A stretch of DNA of 38,733 bases from Bacteroidales bacterium. Lineage in GTDB: Bacteria > Bacteroidota > Bacteroidia > Bacteroidales > VadinHA17. The stretch covers positions 1 through 38,733 of the forward strand of contig JALVJE010000071.1 in the NCBI GenBank assembly GCA_027028505.1, given 5' to 3'. A model generated the notes under the pieces. That model searched no databases and was not told the DNA's origin. It worked only from the letters and a program-made list of their open reading frames with translations. The translations under genes and the position numbers were made by a program. Positions within the stretch are counted from its first letter, which is position 1; every line of letters starts with the position of its first letter. Positions 26,513 through 35,698 of the stretch are shown in pieces.

Positions 26513-27982
26513 ATGAGAGAGACAGAGAAACATTTTGAACCTTTCAAAAAGAATGTCATCGGGAATGACTTTGTGTATGAGACCCCTTACGGTCCGCAGA
26601 AGCTGAAATATTTTGACTGGATCGCCGGAGGGCGCCTTTACCGGCCCATCGAAGAGAAGATCAGCGACACCTTCGGGCCCTATGTGGCCAACACCCATAC
26701 CGAGACGAGCGAGACAGGTACGCTGATGACCCATGCCTACCATTATGCCCATCAGGTGGTCAAAGAACATGTGAATGCCGGTCCCGGCGATGTCATCCTG
26801 ACCCCCGGCTTTGGCATGACAGCGGCTGTGGTCAAGCTGCAGCGTATCCTGGGCCTCAAAGGGTGTGGCATCATGTCGCGCGGGGAATGTATCCACAAGG
26901 TGGAGAAGCCGGTGGTTTTCATCACCCATATGGAACACCATTCCAACCACACCTCCTGGCTGGAGACCAATGCCGAGGTGGTGGTGATCCCCCCGGGGCC
27001 TGGCAACCTGGTGGAACCAGCCGAATTGGAAAAACTGCTGGAGAAATATAAAGACCGCAAGCTGAAAATAGGTGCTTTTACGGCGGCTTCCAACATTACC
27101 GGTGTGATCCCTCCCTATTATGATCTGGCCCGGCTGATGCACCTGCATGGCGGTTATGCTTTTGTGGATTTCGCAGCTTCGGCCCCCTATGTGGATATAG
27201 ATATGCATCCGGAGGATCCTCTGATGAAACTGGATGCCATCTATTTTTCACCCCATAAGTTCCTGGGAGGTCCGGGAGCTTCGGGCGTCCTTATTTTCGA
27301 TTCGGCCATGTACCACAACATCGCGCCGGATCAGCCGGGGGGCGGTACGGTCGACTGGACCAACCCTTGGGGGGAGTATAAGTACATGGATGACATCGAG
27401 ATGCGTGAGGACGGTGGCACACCCGGCTTTATTGAAGCTTTCCGTACGGCCCTGGCCATCCGGCTGAAAGAGAAGATGGGCACGGATATGATCGCCCGCC
27501 GCGAGGAGGAGATCATCCCCGAAGCCATGCGTAGGTTGCGCAACATACCCGGGATCCATGTCCTTGCCGATAATGTGGAAAAACGGATCGGGGCGGTATC
27601 TTTTTATCATGACACGGTCCATTACAACCTGATCGTAAAACTGCTGAGCGATCGTTATGGTATACAGGTGCGGGGTGGATGTGCCTGCGCCGGCACCTAT
27701 GGTCATATCCTGCTGGGCATTGACCAGGAGGAGTCACACCGCATTGCCGCGATGATCGAGCAGGGTGATCTCTCCAAAAAACCCGGGTTTGTGCGCTGGA
27801 GCATCCATCCTACCCTGACCGACGAGGAGATAGACTATTTTGCAACAGCCATCGAAGAGATCGTGGCGAAGGCGGATGAGTGGGGGAAAGATTACACCTA
27901 TGATAAACATACCAACGAGTTCACTCATTATGCCGATAAGGGGGAGAAAAAAGAACAGGTGAAAGCGTGGTTCGAACTGTGA
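26513..27982 (+). CDS. Class V PLP-dependent aminotransferase / cysteine-desulfurase-like enzyme
   Basis: FVDFAASAPYVDIDMHPEDPLMKLDAIYFSPHKFLGGPGASGVLIF (PLP lysine region), RGGCACAGTYGHILL. Confidence 0.88.
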   Translation: MRETEKHFEPFKKNVIGNDFVYETPYGPQKLKYFDWIAGGRLYRPIEEKISDTFGPYVANTHTETSETGTLMTHAYHYAHQVVKEHVNAGPGDVILTPGFGMTAAVVKLQRILGLKGCGIMSRGECIHKVEKPVVFITHMEHHSNHTSWLETNAEVVVIPPGPGNLVEPAELEKLLEKYKDRKLKIGAFTAASNITGVIPPYYDLARLMHLHGGYAFVDFAASAPYVDIDMHPEDPLMKLDAIYFSPHKFLGGPGASGVLIFDSAMYHNIAPDQPGGGTVDWTNPWGEYKYMDDIEMREDGGTPGFIEAFRTALAIRLKEKMGTDMIARREEEIIPEAMRRLRNIPGIHVLADNVEKRIGAVSFYHDTVHYNLIVKLLSDRYGIQVRGGCACAGTYGHILLGIDQEESHRIAAMIEQGDLSKKPGFVRWSIHPTLTDEEIDYFATAIEEIVAKADEWGKDYTYDKHTNEFTHYADKGEKKEQVKAWFEL

Positions 27983-28023
27983 TCCCCCGGCATTTCGCAG
28001 GAGGAAAAAATAAATGCAGGCTG

Positions 28024-28055
28024 TTTGGTAAAGTTGTAAACAATATATATCTTTG
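28024..28055 (+). promoter_or_regulatory. Bacteroidetes-type promoter (TTTG-N20-TATCTTTG) upstream of rpmE2
   Basis: -33 TTTG at 28024-28027, 20-bp spacer, -7 TATCTTTG at 28048-28055. Confidence 0.65.
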
Positions 28056-28087
28056 CAACCCTGAAAAAATGCACTAAGATTAAGGAA

Positions 28088-28354
28088 ATGAAAGAGGGAA
28101 TACATCCGAAGAATTACAGGCTTGTGGTCTTCAAGGACATGTCCAACGGGTTTACGTTCATGACACGTTCCACGGCTCCGTCAAAGGAAACCATCAAGAT
28201 GGATGATGGCAAGGAATATCCTTTGATCAAACTGGAGATCACCAGCACATCGCATCCTTTTTATACGGGTAAGATGAAGCTGGTCGATACTGCCGGTCGT
28301 GTGGATAAATATATGAACCGTTACAAGAAGCATCTCGACAACAAGAAAAAATAG
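28088..28354 (+). CDS. rpmE2: 50S ribosomal protein L31 type B
   Basis: [30 protein letters not shown]...[20 protein letters not shown]. Confidence 0.96.
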   Translation: MKEGIHPKNYRLVVFKDMSNGFTFMTRSTAPSKETIKMDDGKEYPLIKLEITSTSHPFYTGKMKLVDTAGRVDKYMNRYKKHLDNKKK

Positions 28355-28373
28355 AGATCCCAGGATCATCCAA

Positions 28374-28408
28374 GGAGAAGCCGCCTGGTAACAGACGGCT
28401 TCTTTTTG
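28374..28408 (+). terminator. Intrinsic terminator after rpmE2
   Basis: AGAAGCCG-N-CGGCTTCT hairpin followed by TTTT. Confidence 0.75.
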
Positions 28409-28455
28409 CTGGATGAGGGTGTGTTGGCAGGTGTTATCAACAGAAGGGCAAAACT

Positions 28456-30885
28456 TTGAAGCAGAACAAAAACAAGGTGAAAGAAATGTTTTTCTCTTCT
28501 TCGCTGGAAGAGGAGCAGGGAGGGATCATCCAGTTGATCTCCGAAGAGGAGGAGATGGATGATCCGGATCTGCAGATCCCCGAGCCCCTGCCTGTCCTGC
28601 CCCTGCGCAATACGGTCCTTTTCCCGGGCGTGGTGCTCCCCATCAGTGTGGGGCGTGACAAGAGCCTGCGTCTGGTGAAGGAGGCATACCGCAAAGACCG
28701 GATCATCGGCACCCTGTCGCAGAAAGACCCCGGCGTGGAAGATCCTGCCTACGAGGACATCAACCTCATCGGCACGGTGGCTTATATCCTGAAGATCCTG
28801 GAGATGCCCGACGGCGGTACCACGGCGATCATCCAGGGCAAGAGCCGTTTCGGGGTGGAGAAATGGCTGGCCAGTGATCCTTATTTTACGGTAAAGGCGC
28901 AAAAGCTTGAGGAGACCTATCCTCCCGAAGGGGACCAGGAGTTTGAGGCGCTGGTGCATGCCCTGAAAGATCTCTCACTGAAAGTGATCAACCTCTCTTC
29001 CCATATCCCCCAGGAGGCTTCTTTTGCCGTCAAGAACATTGAAAGCCCCAAATTCCTTATCAATTTCATCAGCGCCAATGCCAATGTCAAGAATTCCGAT
29101 AAGCAGCGGCTCCTCGATATCAGCGATCTGAAACAACGGGCGGTGCTCCTGCTGGAGTTCCTGACGCGTGAGGTGCAGATGCTTGAGCTGAAAAGTGACA
29201 TCGAGGCGAAGGTCAAGATGGATATGGAACAGCAGCAGCGTGAGTACCTGCTGCACCAGCAGATGAAGACCATCCAGGACGAGTTGGGCGGCAGCCCCAT
29301 GGAGCAGGAGATCGAAGAGCTGAAACAGCGGGCGGCTGAGAAGAAGTGGAGCAAGGAGGTGGCGAAGGTGTTCGAAAAAGAGCTGGACAAGCTGCAGCGT
29401 ATGAACCCGGCCGTGGGTGAGTACTCGGTGCAGATGAACTACCTGCAGACGCTCCTGGACCTCCCCTGGAACGAATATACGGAGGACAACTTTGACCTGA
29501 GAAGGGCTGAAAAGATCCTCAACGAGGATCATTATGGGCTGGAGAAAGTAAAAGACCGCATCCTGGAACATCTGGCCGTGCTGAAGCTGAAAGGGGATAT
29601 GAAATCCCCCATCCTGTGTCTGTATGGTCCTCCGGGTGTAGGGAAAACCTCTCTCGGTAAATCCGTGGCACGGGCCCTCGGTCGTAATTTCGTACGTATG
29701 TCGCTGGGCGGGCTGCACGACGAAGCAGAGATCAGGGGACACCGCAAGACCTACATAGGTGCCATGCCGGGCCGTATCATCCAGAACATCCGGAGAGCCA
29801 GATCTTCCAACCCCGTTTTCATCCTGGATGAGATCGACAAGATCGGCTCCGATTTCAAGGGGGATCCCTCTCATGCCCTGCTGGAGGTGCTGGACCCCGA
29901 GCAGAACAGCGCTTTTTATGATAATTTCCTGGAGCTGGAGTATGATCTCTCCCGCGTGCTTTTCATCGCCACTGCCAACTCGACAGCCACCATCAGTGCG
30001 GCCCTGCGTGACCGGATGGAGATGATCGAGATCAGCGGATATATCGTGGAGGAGAAGGTGGAGATCGCCCGGCGTCATCTGATCCCCAAACAGCTGGAGA
30101 ACCATGGCCTGAGTCGGAAGGATCTTTTCTTCCCCAAAAAGGTGATCGAGGACATGGTCGTTAACTATACCCGTGAGTCGGGGGTGCGTACCCTCGAAAA
30201 GCGGATCGCCCAGGTGATACGCCGTGTGGCGCGGAAAAAAGCTTTCGGCGAGGAGGTGCCCCGCAAACTGACCGTCGAAGATATCCGGGAATATCTCGGG
30301 AAACCCATGTTCTTCAAGGACGTATATCAGGGTAACGAGATCCCCGGTGTGGTGACGGGCCTGGCCTGGACGCCCGTGGGCGGCGAGATCCTGTTCGTGG
30401 AGACCAGCCTCAGCAAAGGCAAGGGTAAGCTTACCCTCACCGGTAATCTGGGAGAGGTGATGAAGGAGTCGGCTGTCATTGCCCTGGAATGGGTGCGGTC
30501 GCATGCCGGCTATCTGGGGATCGAAAATAATATCAGCGAAGAGTATGATTTTCATATTCATGTGCCGGAAGGGGCCATCCCCAAGGACGGGCCTTCCGCC
30601 GGCATCACCATGGTGGTCTCCCTCGCCTCAGCGCTCACAGGCCGTAAGGTGAGGAAAGGCGTGGCCATGACGGGCGAGATCACCCTCCGGGGCAAGGTGC
30701 TGCCCGTGGGCGGTATCAAAGAGAAGATCCTCGCCGCCAAAAGAGCCAACATCAAAGAGATCATCCTCTCCAAAGAGAATAAAAAAGATATCGATGAGAT
30801 CAACGATATCTACCTGAAAGGGCTCTCCTTCCATTATGTGGAAACCATCCGGGACGTTCTGGACCATGCACTGCTGAAGAAATAG
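28456..30885 (+). CDS. lon: ATP-dependent protease La (Lon)
   Basis: Lon N-terminal domain ([19 protein letters not shown]), [25 protein letters not shown] catalytic region. Listed start is TTG; a later ATG (28486) is possible. Confidence 0.97.
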   Translation: MKQNKNKVKEMFFSSSLEEEQGGIIQLISEEEEMDDPDLQIPEPLPVLPLRNTVLFPGVVLPISVGRDKSLRLVKEAYRKDRIIGTLSQKDPGVEDPAYEDINLIGTVAYILKILEMPDGGTTAIIQGKSRFGVEKWLASDPYFTVKAQKLEETYPPEGDQEFEALVHALKDLSLKVINLSSHIPQEASFAVKNIESPKFLINFISANANVKNSDKQRLLDISDLKQRAVLLLEFLTREVQMLELKSDIEAKVKMDMEQQQREYLLHQQMKTIQDELGGSPMEQEIEELKQRAAEKKWSKEVAKVFEKELDKLQRMNPAVGEYSVQMNYLQTLLDLPWNEYTEDNFDLRRAEKILNEDHYGLEKVKDRILEHLAVLKLKGDMKSPILCLYGPPGVGKTSLGKSVARALGRNFVRMSLGGLHDEAEIRGHRKTYIGAMPGRIIQNIRRARSSNPVFILDEIDKIGSDFKGDPSHALLEVLDPEQNSAFYDNFLELEYDLSRVLFIATANSTATISAALRDRMEMIEISGYIVEEKVEIARRHLIPKQLENHGLSRKDLFFPKKVIEDMVVNYTRESGVRTLEKRIAQVIRRVARKKAFGEEVPRKLTVEDIREYLGKPMFFKDVYQGNEIPGVVTGLAWTPVGGEILFVETSLSKGKGKLTLTGNLGEVMKESAVIALEWVRSHAGYLGIENNISEEYDFHIHVPEGAIPKDGPSAGITMVVSLASALTGRKVRKGVAMTGEITLRGKVLPVGGIKEKILAAKRANIKEIILSKENKKDIDEINDIYLKGLSFHYVETIRDVLDHALLKK

Positions 30886-31031
30886 TTCACAGTTCACAGT
30901 TCACAGTTCACAGTTCACGGTTCACGGTTCACGGTTCACAGTTCACGGTTCACGGTTCACAGTTCACGGTTCACGGTTCACGGTTCACGGTTCACAGTTC
31001 ACGGTTCACGGTTCACGGTTCACAGTTCATA
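30885..31031 (+). repeat. Tandem heptanucleotide array (GTTCACR)n, 20 exact-consensus units plus one variant
   Basis: Counted directly: 20 contiguous units GTTCAC[A/G] (30885-31024), then GTTCATA. First G is the last base of the lon TAG stop. Confidence 0.98.
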
Positions 31032-31168
31032 GTTTTTAGTTTCAAGCTTCGAGCTTCCCCGTCCGACCGGCGGTCGTCCGGGCGGGGAGCTTCAAGCTTC
31101 ATCCTTTGTTTTTCTCTCCCGGATAAAATTGTTACCTTTCGGTACTGTTTAGGATAATTTCTGGTATC

Positions 31169-31642
31169 ATGGAAAAGATAGCGGTTTTTCCGGGTTCTTT
31201 TGATCCCTTCACACTGGGGCATGAATCGATCGTGCGGCGGGGTCTGCAGATCTTCGATAAGATCATTGTGGCCATCGGTACCAACACGGAAAAAGCAGAC
31301 TATTTCCCGCTGGAGACACGGCTGGGGTGGATCCGCAAAGTCTTTGCCGGCGAACCCCGTATAGAGGTGGCTTCCTACAACAGTCTGACGGTGGATTTTT
31401 GTAAAAAGGCGGGTGCCCGTTTTTTGTTACGCGGACTGCGCACGGCCGCCGACTTCGAATATGAACGCGCCATTGCACAGGTGAACCATGCCATGGAGAA
31501 AGATATAGAGGTGGTCTTTCTGCTCACCCTTCCGGAACATACCTTCATCAATTCCACGCTGGTGCGGGAGGTGATCAAATACGGCGGCGATGCTTCTAAG
31601 TTCGTCCCTGCCGCCATCGATCTGAAAGAGGCGGAAAAATGA
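31169..31642 (+). CDS. coaD: Pantetheine-phosphate adenylyltransferase
   Basis: IAVFPGSFDPFTLGHESIVRRGLQIFD, LRGLRTAADFEYERAIAQVNH, TFINSTLVREV. Confidence 0.97.
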   Translation: MEKIAVFPGSFDPFTLGHESIVRRGLQIFDKIIVAIGTNTEKADYFPLETRLGWIRKVFAGEPRIEVASYNSLTVDFCKKAGARFLLRGLRTAADFEYERAIAQVNHAMEKDIEVVFLLTLPEHTFINSTLVREVIKYGGDASKFVPAAIDLKEAEK

Positions 31643-31655
31643 CATTTGCCGGACC

Positions 31656-33098
31656 ATGAGAAAGATCTTCCTTCTTTTATTCTTACTCTTTCCGCTTTTC
31701 CTCTATGGCGATCCTGCGCCGGTGACACTCACGGGTGACAGTGCACAGGCGTGGGCCGGCATGCGTTTTCCGGTGCTGGGCCGCAGCGACATGATCACCC
31801 ACCTGCAGGACACCCTGGGTGTGCTGGAGGTGAAAGAGGACGGCACGTTCCGCGTCACCTTTCAGGTACCGGATACCATGGAGGTCGATCTGTATCCCGG
31901 AGCTTACAAGCTGTATCTTTATGTGATCCCGGGGGAGACCTACCGGCTGCGTCTGCCTCCCCGCAAGGACAAGACGATCTCCGATATGCTGAACCCTTAT
32001 TTCAGGCCGGAGGTGTATCCCTGGCTGCCCAAGACGGACAGTGCGGGGGAGCTGAACTACCTGATCCTCCGTTTTGAGGAGCTTTACAATCCCCGCTTCT
32101 ACCGTCATGCCACCCTGGTGGCCCTGCAGTCGAACGATACCACCCTGCAGGATTTCATACAGGATGTCCGGGATACTTTTGCCACGGTCCGGGATCCTTT
32201 CTTTGCCGACTGGATGGCGGCGCGCCTGGCGATGCTGGAGACGATGAACCTGCCGGTACGTGAGCAGGTACTGGAGAAGTACAGGGATTTCGGAGAGCGG
32301 GTACGCCTGTACAACCCTGCCTATATGGAACTTTTCAATCAGGTCTTCCGGAATTATTTCAACTATCTCACCCGCCACCGGCATGTGAAGACCCTGGAGG
32401 CGGTGGTGGAGGCGGGCAACGGTGACAGCCTGCGGCTGCTCATAGAGGGGGATCTGCAGGTGCCCTACCGGGATTTTATCGATCTGGCCGGATTGAAAGG
32501 CATCTACGATGCATGGTACAACAAAACCTTTTCCGAAGATAAGCTGCTGGATCTGTTACGTTCCTTCACCCGGGGTATCGAGACCCCTGAGATCCGGAAG
32601 ATCGCCGGGCATGTTCTCCGGAGGTTCAACGCCCTGCGTCCCGGTACGCCGGCTCCCTTTTTCGTATTGAAAGGGCTGGACGGGAAGCGGTACCGGCCGG
32701 AGGACTTCCGGGGCAAATACCTTTACCTTAATTTCTCCAGCAGGCTCAGCTACAGCTCGCTGCGGCAGTTCCCCCTGCTGGCTGAACTACTTAATAAATA
32801 CGGTGATCATCTGGTCGTGGTGACCGTGGCCCTGGAAGACAAACCGCAGATGCTGAAGACCTTTGTCATAGATAAGGGATATCACTGGCCTTTCCTGCTA
32901 TGTGGAACCGATTGTTCGGTAGCTGCCAGGTATGAGGTACGGGGATACCCTACATATTATCTCATCGGTCCGGACGGCAAAATACTGCTGGCACCGGCGC
33001 CGGCGCCTACGGAGAACTTCGAAGAAAAATTCCGGGATATTCTGACGGAAGCAGGTCTCAGAAAGGAAGCAGCTTCGCCGCCCGCAGCACATCAATGA
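31656..33098 (+). CDS. Secreted TlpA/thioredoxin-fold-like protein with degenerate active site
   Basis: Signal peptide; C-terminal FVLKGLDGKRYRPEDFRGKYLYLNFSSRLSYSSLRQFPLLAELLNKYGDHLVVVTVALED...YEVRGYPTYYLIGPDGKIL resembles TlpA-like domains, with no CXXC. Confidence 0.75.
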   Translation: MRKIFLLLFLLFPLFLYGDPAPVTLTGDSAQAWAGMRFPVLGRSDMITHLQDTLGVLEVKEDGTFRVTFQVPDTMEVDLYPGAYKLYLYVIPGETYRLRLPPRKDKTISDMLNPYFRPEVYPWLPKTDSAGELNYLILRFEELYNPRFYRHATLVALQSNDTTLQDFIQDVRDTFATVRDPFFADWMAARLAMLETMNLPVREQVLEKYRDFGERVRLYNPAYMELFNQVFRNYFNYLTRHRHVKTLEAVVEAGNGDSLRLLIEGDLQVPYRDFIDLAGLKGIYDAWYNKTFSEDKLLDLLRSFTRGIETPEIRKIAGHVLRRFNALRPGTPAPFFVLKGLDGKRYRPEDFRGKYLYLNFSSRLSYSSLRQFPLLAELLNKYGDHLVVVTVALEDKPQMLKTFVIDKGYHWPFLLCGTDCSVAARYEVRGYPTYYLIGPDGKILLAPAPAPTENFEEKFRDILTEAGLRKEAASPPAAHQ

Positions 33099-33681
33099 CA
33101 GAAAGATAGGTGTTGCCCAGGATCAGGGTGACATCGTCGGGGACCAGCCAGATCACCTCGGTGATCTCCTCTTCCTCCTGGGGTGTAACATCTGCCTCGT
33201 TGCCGTTATAGGTCATCTCGTACCAGGAGGTCTTTTTAAGCACAGGCTGGCCGTTGAGGAGATATGTATGATAGGTGTCCGTGATCTTTTTGCCCAGGGT
33301 AAGGTCTTTGAGCCCGGTCTCTTCGCTCACCTCACGCAGAGCGGTCTGGGACGTCTCCTCGCCCTTGTCTACCTTGCCTTTGGGAAGGTCCCATTTGTCC
33401 CGGCGGTTGATCACCAGTACCTTGCCCGATGAAGAGCGCACGACACCACCGGCAGCTTCCACATAGGTGAAGAGGGAGGAAAAACGCCGGAAAAGATGCT
33501 CCAGGTCCTTGTGGACAATAAAAAGTTTTTTGATCTTGTTCAGATAACCGAAAAGCCGGACCAGTTCCCTCAGCTCATCGATGTCATAAAACTTGTAAAA
33601 AAGGCCATAGTTGTATTTGAATGCACTGGCAAAGTCATCCGTCAGGTAAACGATCCGGTTCTCAAAAAAAACTTTATACAT
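33058..33681 (-). CDS. NUDIX hydrolase
   Basis: Nudix box GKVDKGEETSQTALREVSEETGL. Start set at MYKVFFENR. Confidence 0.92.
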   Translation of the reverse strand: MYKVFFENRIVYLTDDFASAFKYNYGLFYKFYDIDELRELVRLFGYLNKIKKLFIVHKDLEHLFRRFSSLFTYVEAAGGVVRSSSGKVLVINRRDKWDLPKGKVDKGEETSQTALREVSEETGLKDLTLGKKITDTYHTYLLNGQPVLKKTSWYEMTYNGNEADVTPQEEEEITEVIWLVPDDVTLILGNTYLSVIDVLRAAKLLPF

Positions 33682-33684
33682 TTG
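33677..33684 (+). promoter_or_regulatory. Bacteroidetes-type -7 element (TACATTTG) for pyrE
   Basis: Four nucleotides separate it from the pyrE ATG; overlaps the NUDIX start codon. Confidence 0.55.
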
Positions 33685-33688
33685 CACT

Positions 33689-34324
33689 ATGGATACACAA
33701 AAACAATTGGCCGAAAATCTATTGCAAATTAAAGCAATAAAATTATCTCCTGCAAACCCTTTTACATGGGCGTCGGGGTGGAGATCCCCCATTTATTGTG
33801 ATAACAGGAAAACTTTATCCTATCCGGAGGTAAGAAATTTCATCAAAGAGTCTTTCGTCTCGCTGATCCGTGACAAGTTCCCTGAGGTTGAAGGGATCGC
33901 CGGCGTGGCTACGGGGGCCATCGGCATCGGGGCCCTGGTGGCGGACATGCTGGAGCTTCCCTTCGTTTATGTACGGTCGAAGCCCAAGGATCACGGTCTG
34001 GCCAATCTCATCGAAGGTGAGGTGGTGCCGGGGCGCCGTACGGTGGTGGTGGAAGATCTTATCTCCACCGGACGCAGCAGTCTGAACGCTGTGGCGGCCC
34101 TGCGTGATGCCGGCATGCCGGTGCTGGGGATGACCGCCATTTTTACCTATGACTTCCCTGTGGCAGCAGAACGTTTCCGTGAAGCAGGGTGTGATCTCTA
34201 CACCCTCACCGACTACCATCATCTCCTGGATGTGGCCGTAAAAACCGGCTATGTCGAGCCGGAAGCGCTGGAGACCCTCCGGGAATGGCGGAAAGACCCG
34301 GCAGGATGGGGAGGGGAAGCTTGA
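33689..34324 (+). CDS. pyrE: Orotate phosphoribosyltransferase
   Basis: ASGWRSPIYCDNRKTLSYPEVR, VEGIAGVATGAIGIGALVADML, RTVVVEDLISTGRSSL. Confidence 0.96.
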   Translation: MDTQKQLAENLLQIKAIKLSPANPFTWASGWRSPIYCDNRKTLSYPEVRNFIKESFVSLIRDKFPEVEGIAGVATGAIGIGALVADMLELPFVYVRSKPKDHGLANLIEGEVVPGRRTVVVEDLISTGRSSLNAVAALRDAGMPVLGMTAIFTYDFPVAAERFREAGCDLYTLTDYHHLLDVAVKTGYVEPEALETLREWRKDPAGWGGEA

Positions 34325-34379
34325 ACGATGAACGATGATTGACGAACTACGAATCACCAACTTTTAGCTTTTTACTTAC

Positions 34380-34805
34380 ATGTCCCAGACCTATCAGAGC
34401 AGGAGGGGGGAGACCCCCTATTCACCGGAGCAGGTATACGATTTCCTCTCCGATTTCCGGAATTTCTCCCATCTTATTCCCGACGGGAAGATCAGTAACT
34501 GGCAAACGGAGGATGAGAAATGCAGTTTTGACCTGCCGGGGGTAGGACGTGTAGGGCTGGAGATCACGGAGAAAAGACCTCCTGAGTATCTGCGTATCAG
34601 CGGAGACAGCAGTGCGAAGATCCCTTTCACGCTGGATATCAATATCCAAAGAACGGAGGGTGGCAGCCGGGTCGATCTGATGCTGGAGGCTTCCCTGAAC
34701 GTTTTTATCCGGGCGCTGGCGGAGAAGCCGCTCAAAGAGTTCCTGGAGATCATGATCTCCCACATCGAGACCTTCGATTTCAGCAGCGGCCGGCCGGCAG
34801 AATGA
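34380..34805 (+). CDS. SRPBCC/START-like domain protein
   Basis: YSPEQVYDFLSDFRNFSHLIPD...LEITEKRPPEYLRISG small START-like pattern. Confidence 0.75.
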   Translation: MSQTYQSRRGETPYSPEQVYDFLSDFRNFSHLIPDGKISNWQTEDEKCSFDLPGVGRVGLEITEKRPPEYLRISGDSSAKIPFTLDINIQRTEGGSRVDLMLEASLNVFIRALAEKPLKEFLEIMISHIETFDFSSGRPAE

Positions 34806-35561
34806 TCAGAGCTGCTGGTGCACTTCCTCCATGCCAAAAGGGTGTGTTGTACCGTCGGGCAGGGTGAGCAGCAGCCGGCCCCAGGGGTCGATACCTTGGA
34901 TAATTGCGGTGATCTCCCCCTTTTCTGTCCGGAAAGAGCTTTCTTCACCCCGCCCGTAAAGGATCGACTCATATTCTTCCTGCAAGGCCTCCACGCCTCC
35001 TTTTTCTGCCTTTTGCAGATAATCTCTCAGGAGGCCGGTGATCGTTGTGAGCAGCTCTCCGGTATCGTGCCTTTTTCCCGTGACCATGCGCAGCGAGATA
35101 GCTGTGGGCAGGGAGGGAGGGAAGTCGGTACCGTTGACATTGATGCCTGCACCGATGACGGCAGTATCGGTCAGACCCCGGCTGATCGTGGTCTCGATAA
35201 GTATACCGGCGATCTTGCGGCCGGCGACAAGGATGTCGTTGGGCCATTTAACGGACACATTCCCTGTGAAAGTACTGATGAGACGGGCTGTGGCCAGAGC
35301 TGCGGCCATGGAGAGGGCGAATTGCTGTGCAACGGGCAGACGGGAGGGATACCAGAGCAGGGAAAAGAGCAGGTCGTCGCCGGCCGCAGAGTGCCAGCGG
35401 TTGGTGCCACGCCCCCTCCCTGCCCGCTGATGACGGGCCGTTATCAGCAGGGGAGTGCGTGAGCGGCGTTCCTCCGCCAGCGCCCGGGCCACATCGTTGG
35501 TGGATCCGGTCTCAGCCAGACGGATGACCTCAATACCCTCTATATGCTCTTGTGCAGTCAT
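34806..35561 (-). CDS. birA: Biotin--[acetyl-CoA-carboxylase] ligase
   Basis: ETGSTNDVARAL, QRAGRGRGTNRWHS, VKWPNDILVAGRKIAGILIE, GAGINVN. Confidence 0.95.
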   Translation of the reverse strand: MTAQEHIEGIEVIRLAETGSTNDVARALAEERRSRTPLLITARHQRAGRGRGTNRWHSAAGDDLLFSLLWYPSRLPVAQQFALSMAAALATARLISTFTGNVSVKWPNDILVAGRKIAGILIETTISRGLTDTAVIGAGINVNGTDFPPSLPTAISLRMVTGKRHDTGELLTTITGLLRDYLQKAEKGGVEALQEEYESILYGRGEESSFRTEKGEITAIIQGIDPWGRLLLTLPDGTTHPFGMEEVHQQL

Positions 35562-35681
35562 TTGATGAGATGCTGTTTATTTACGAAGAGAGATCATCCG
35601 GTGAAAACAGATTCGTCCCCTTCCGTGACAAGAAAATAAAAATTGTGAAATTTTCATGGTTCGGAGCTTTTTTATTTTCAC

Positions 35682-35689
35682 TACCTTTG
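35682..35689 (+). promoter_or_regulatory. Bacteroidetes-type -7 element (TACCTTTG) for rsfS
   Basis: TAnnTTTG match 9 nt before the rsfS ATG. Confidence 0.5.
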
Positions 35690-35698
35690 CAGTTGATT

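Noticed and set aside
30885-31031. CRISPR-like array
   Set aside because: Units are 7 bp and contiguous with no spacers; no cas genes in the window.
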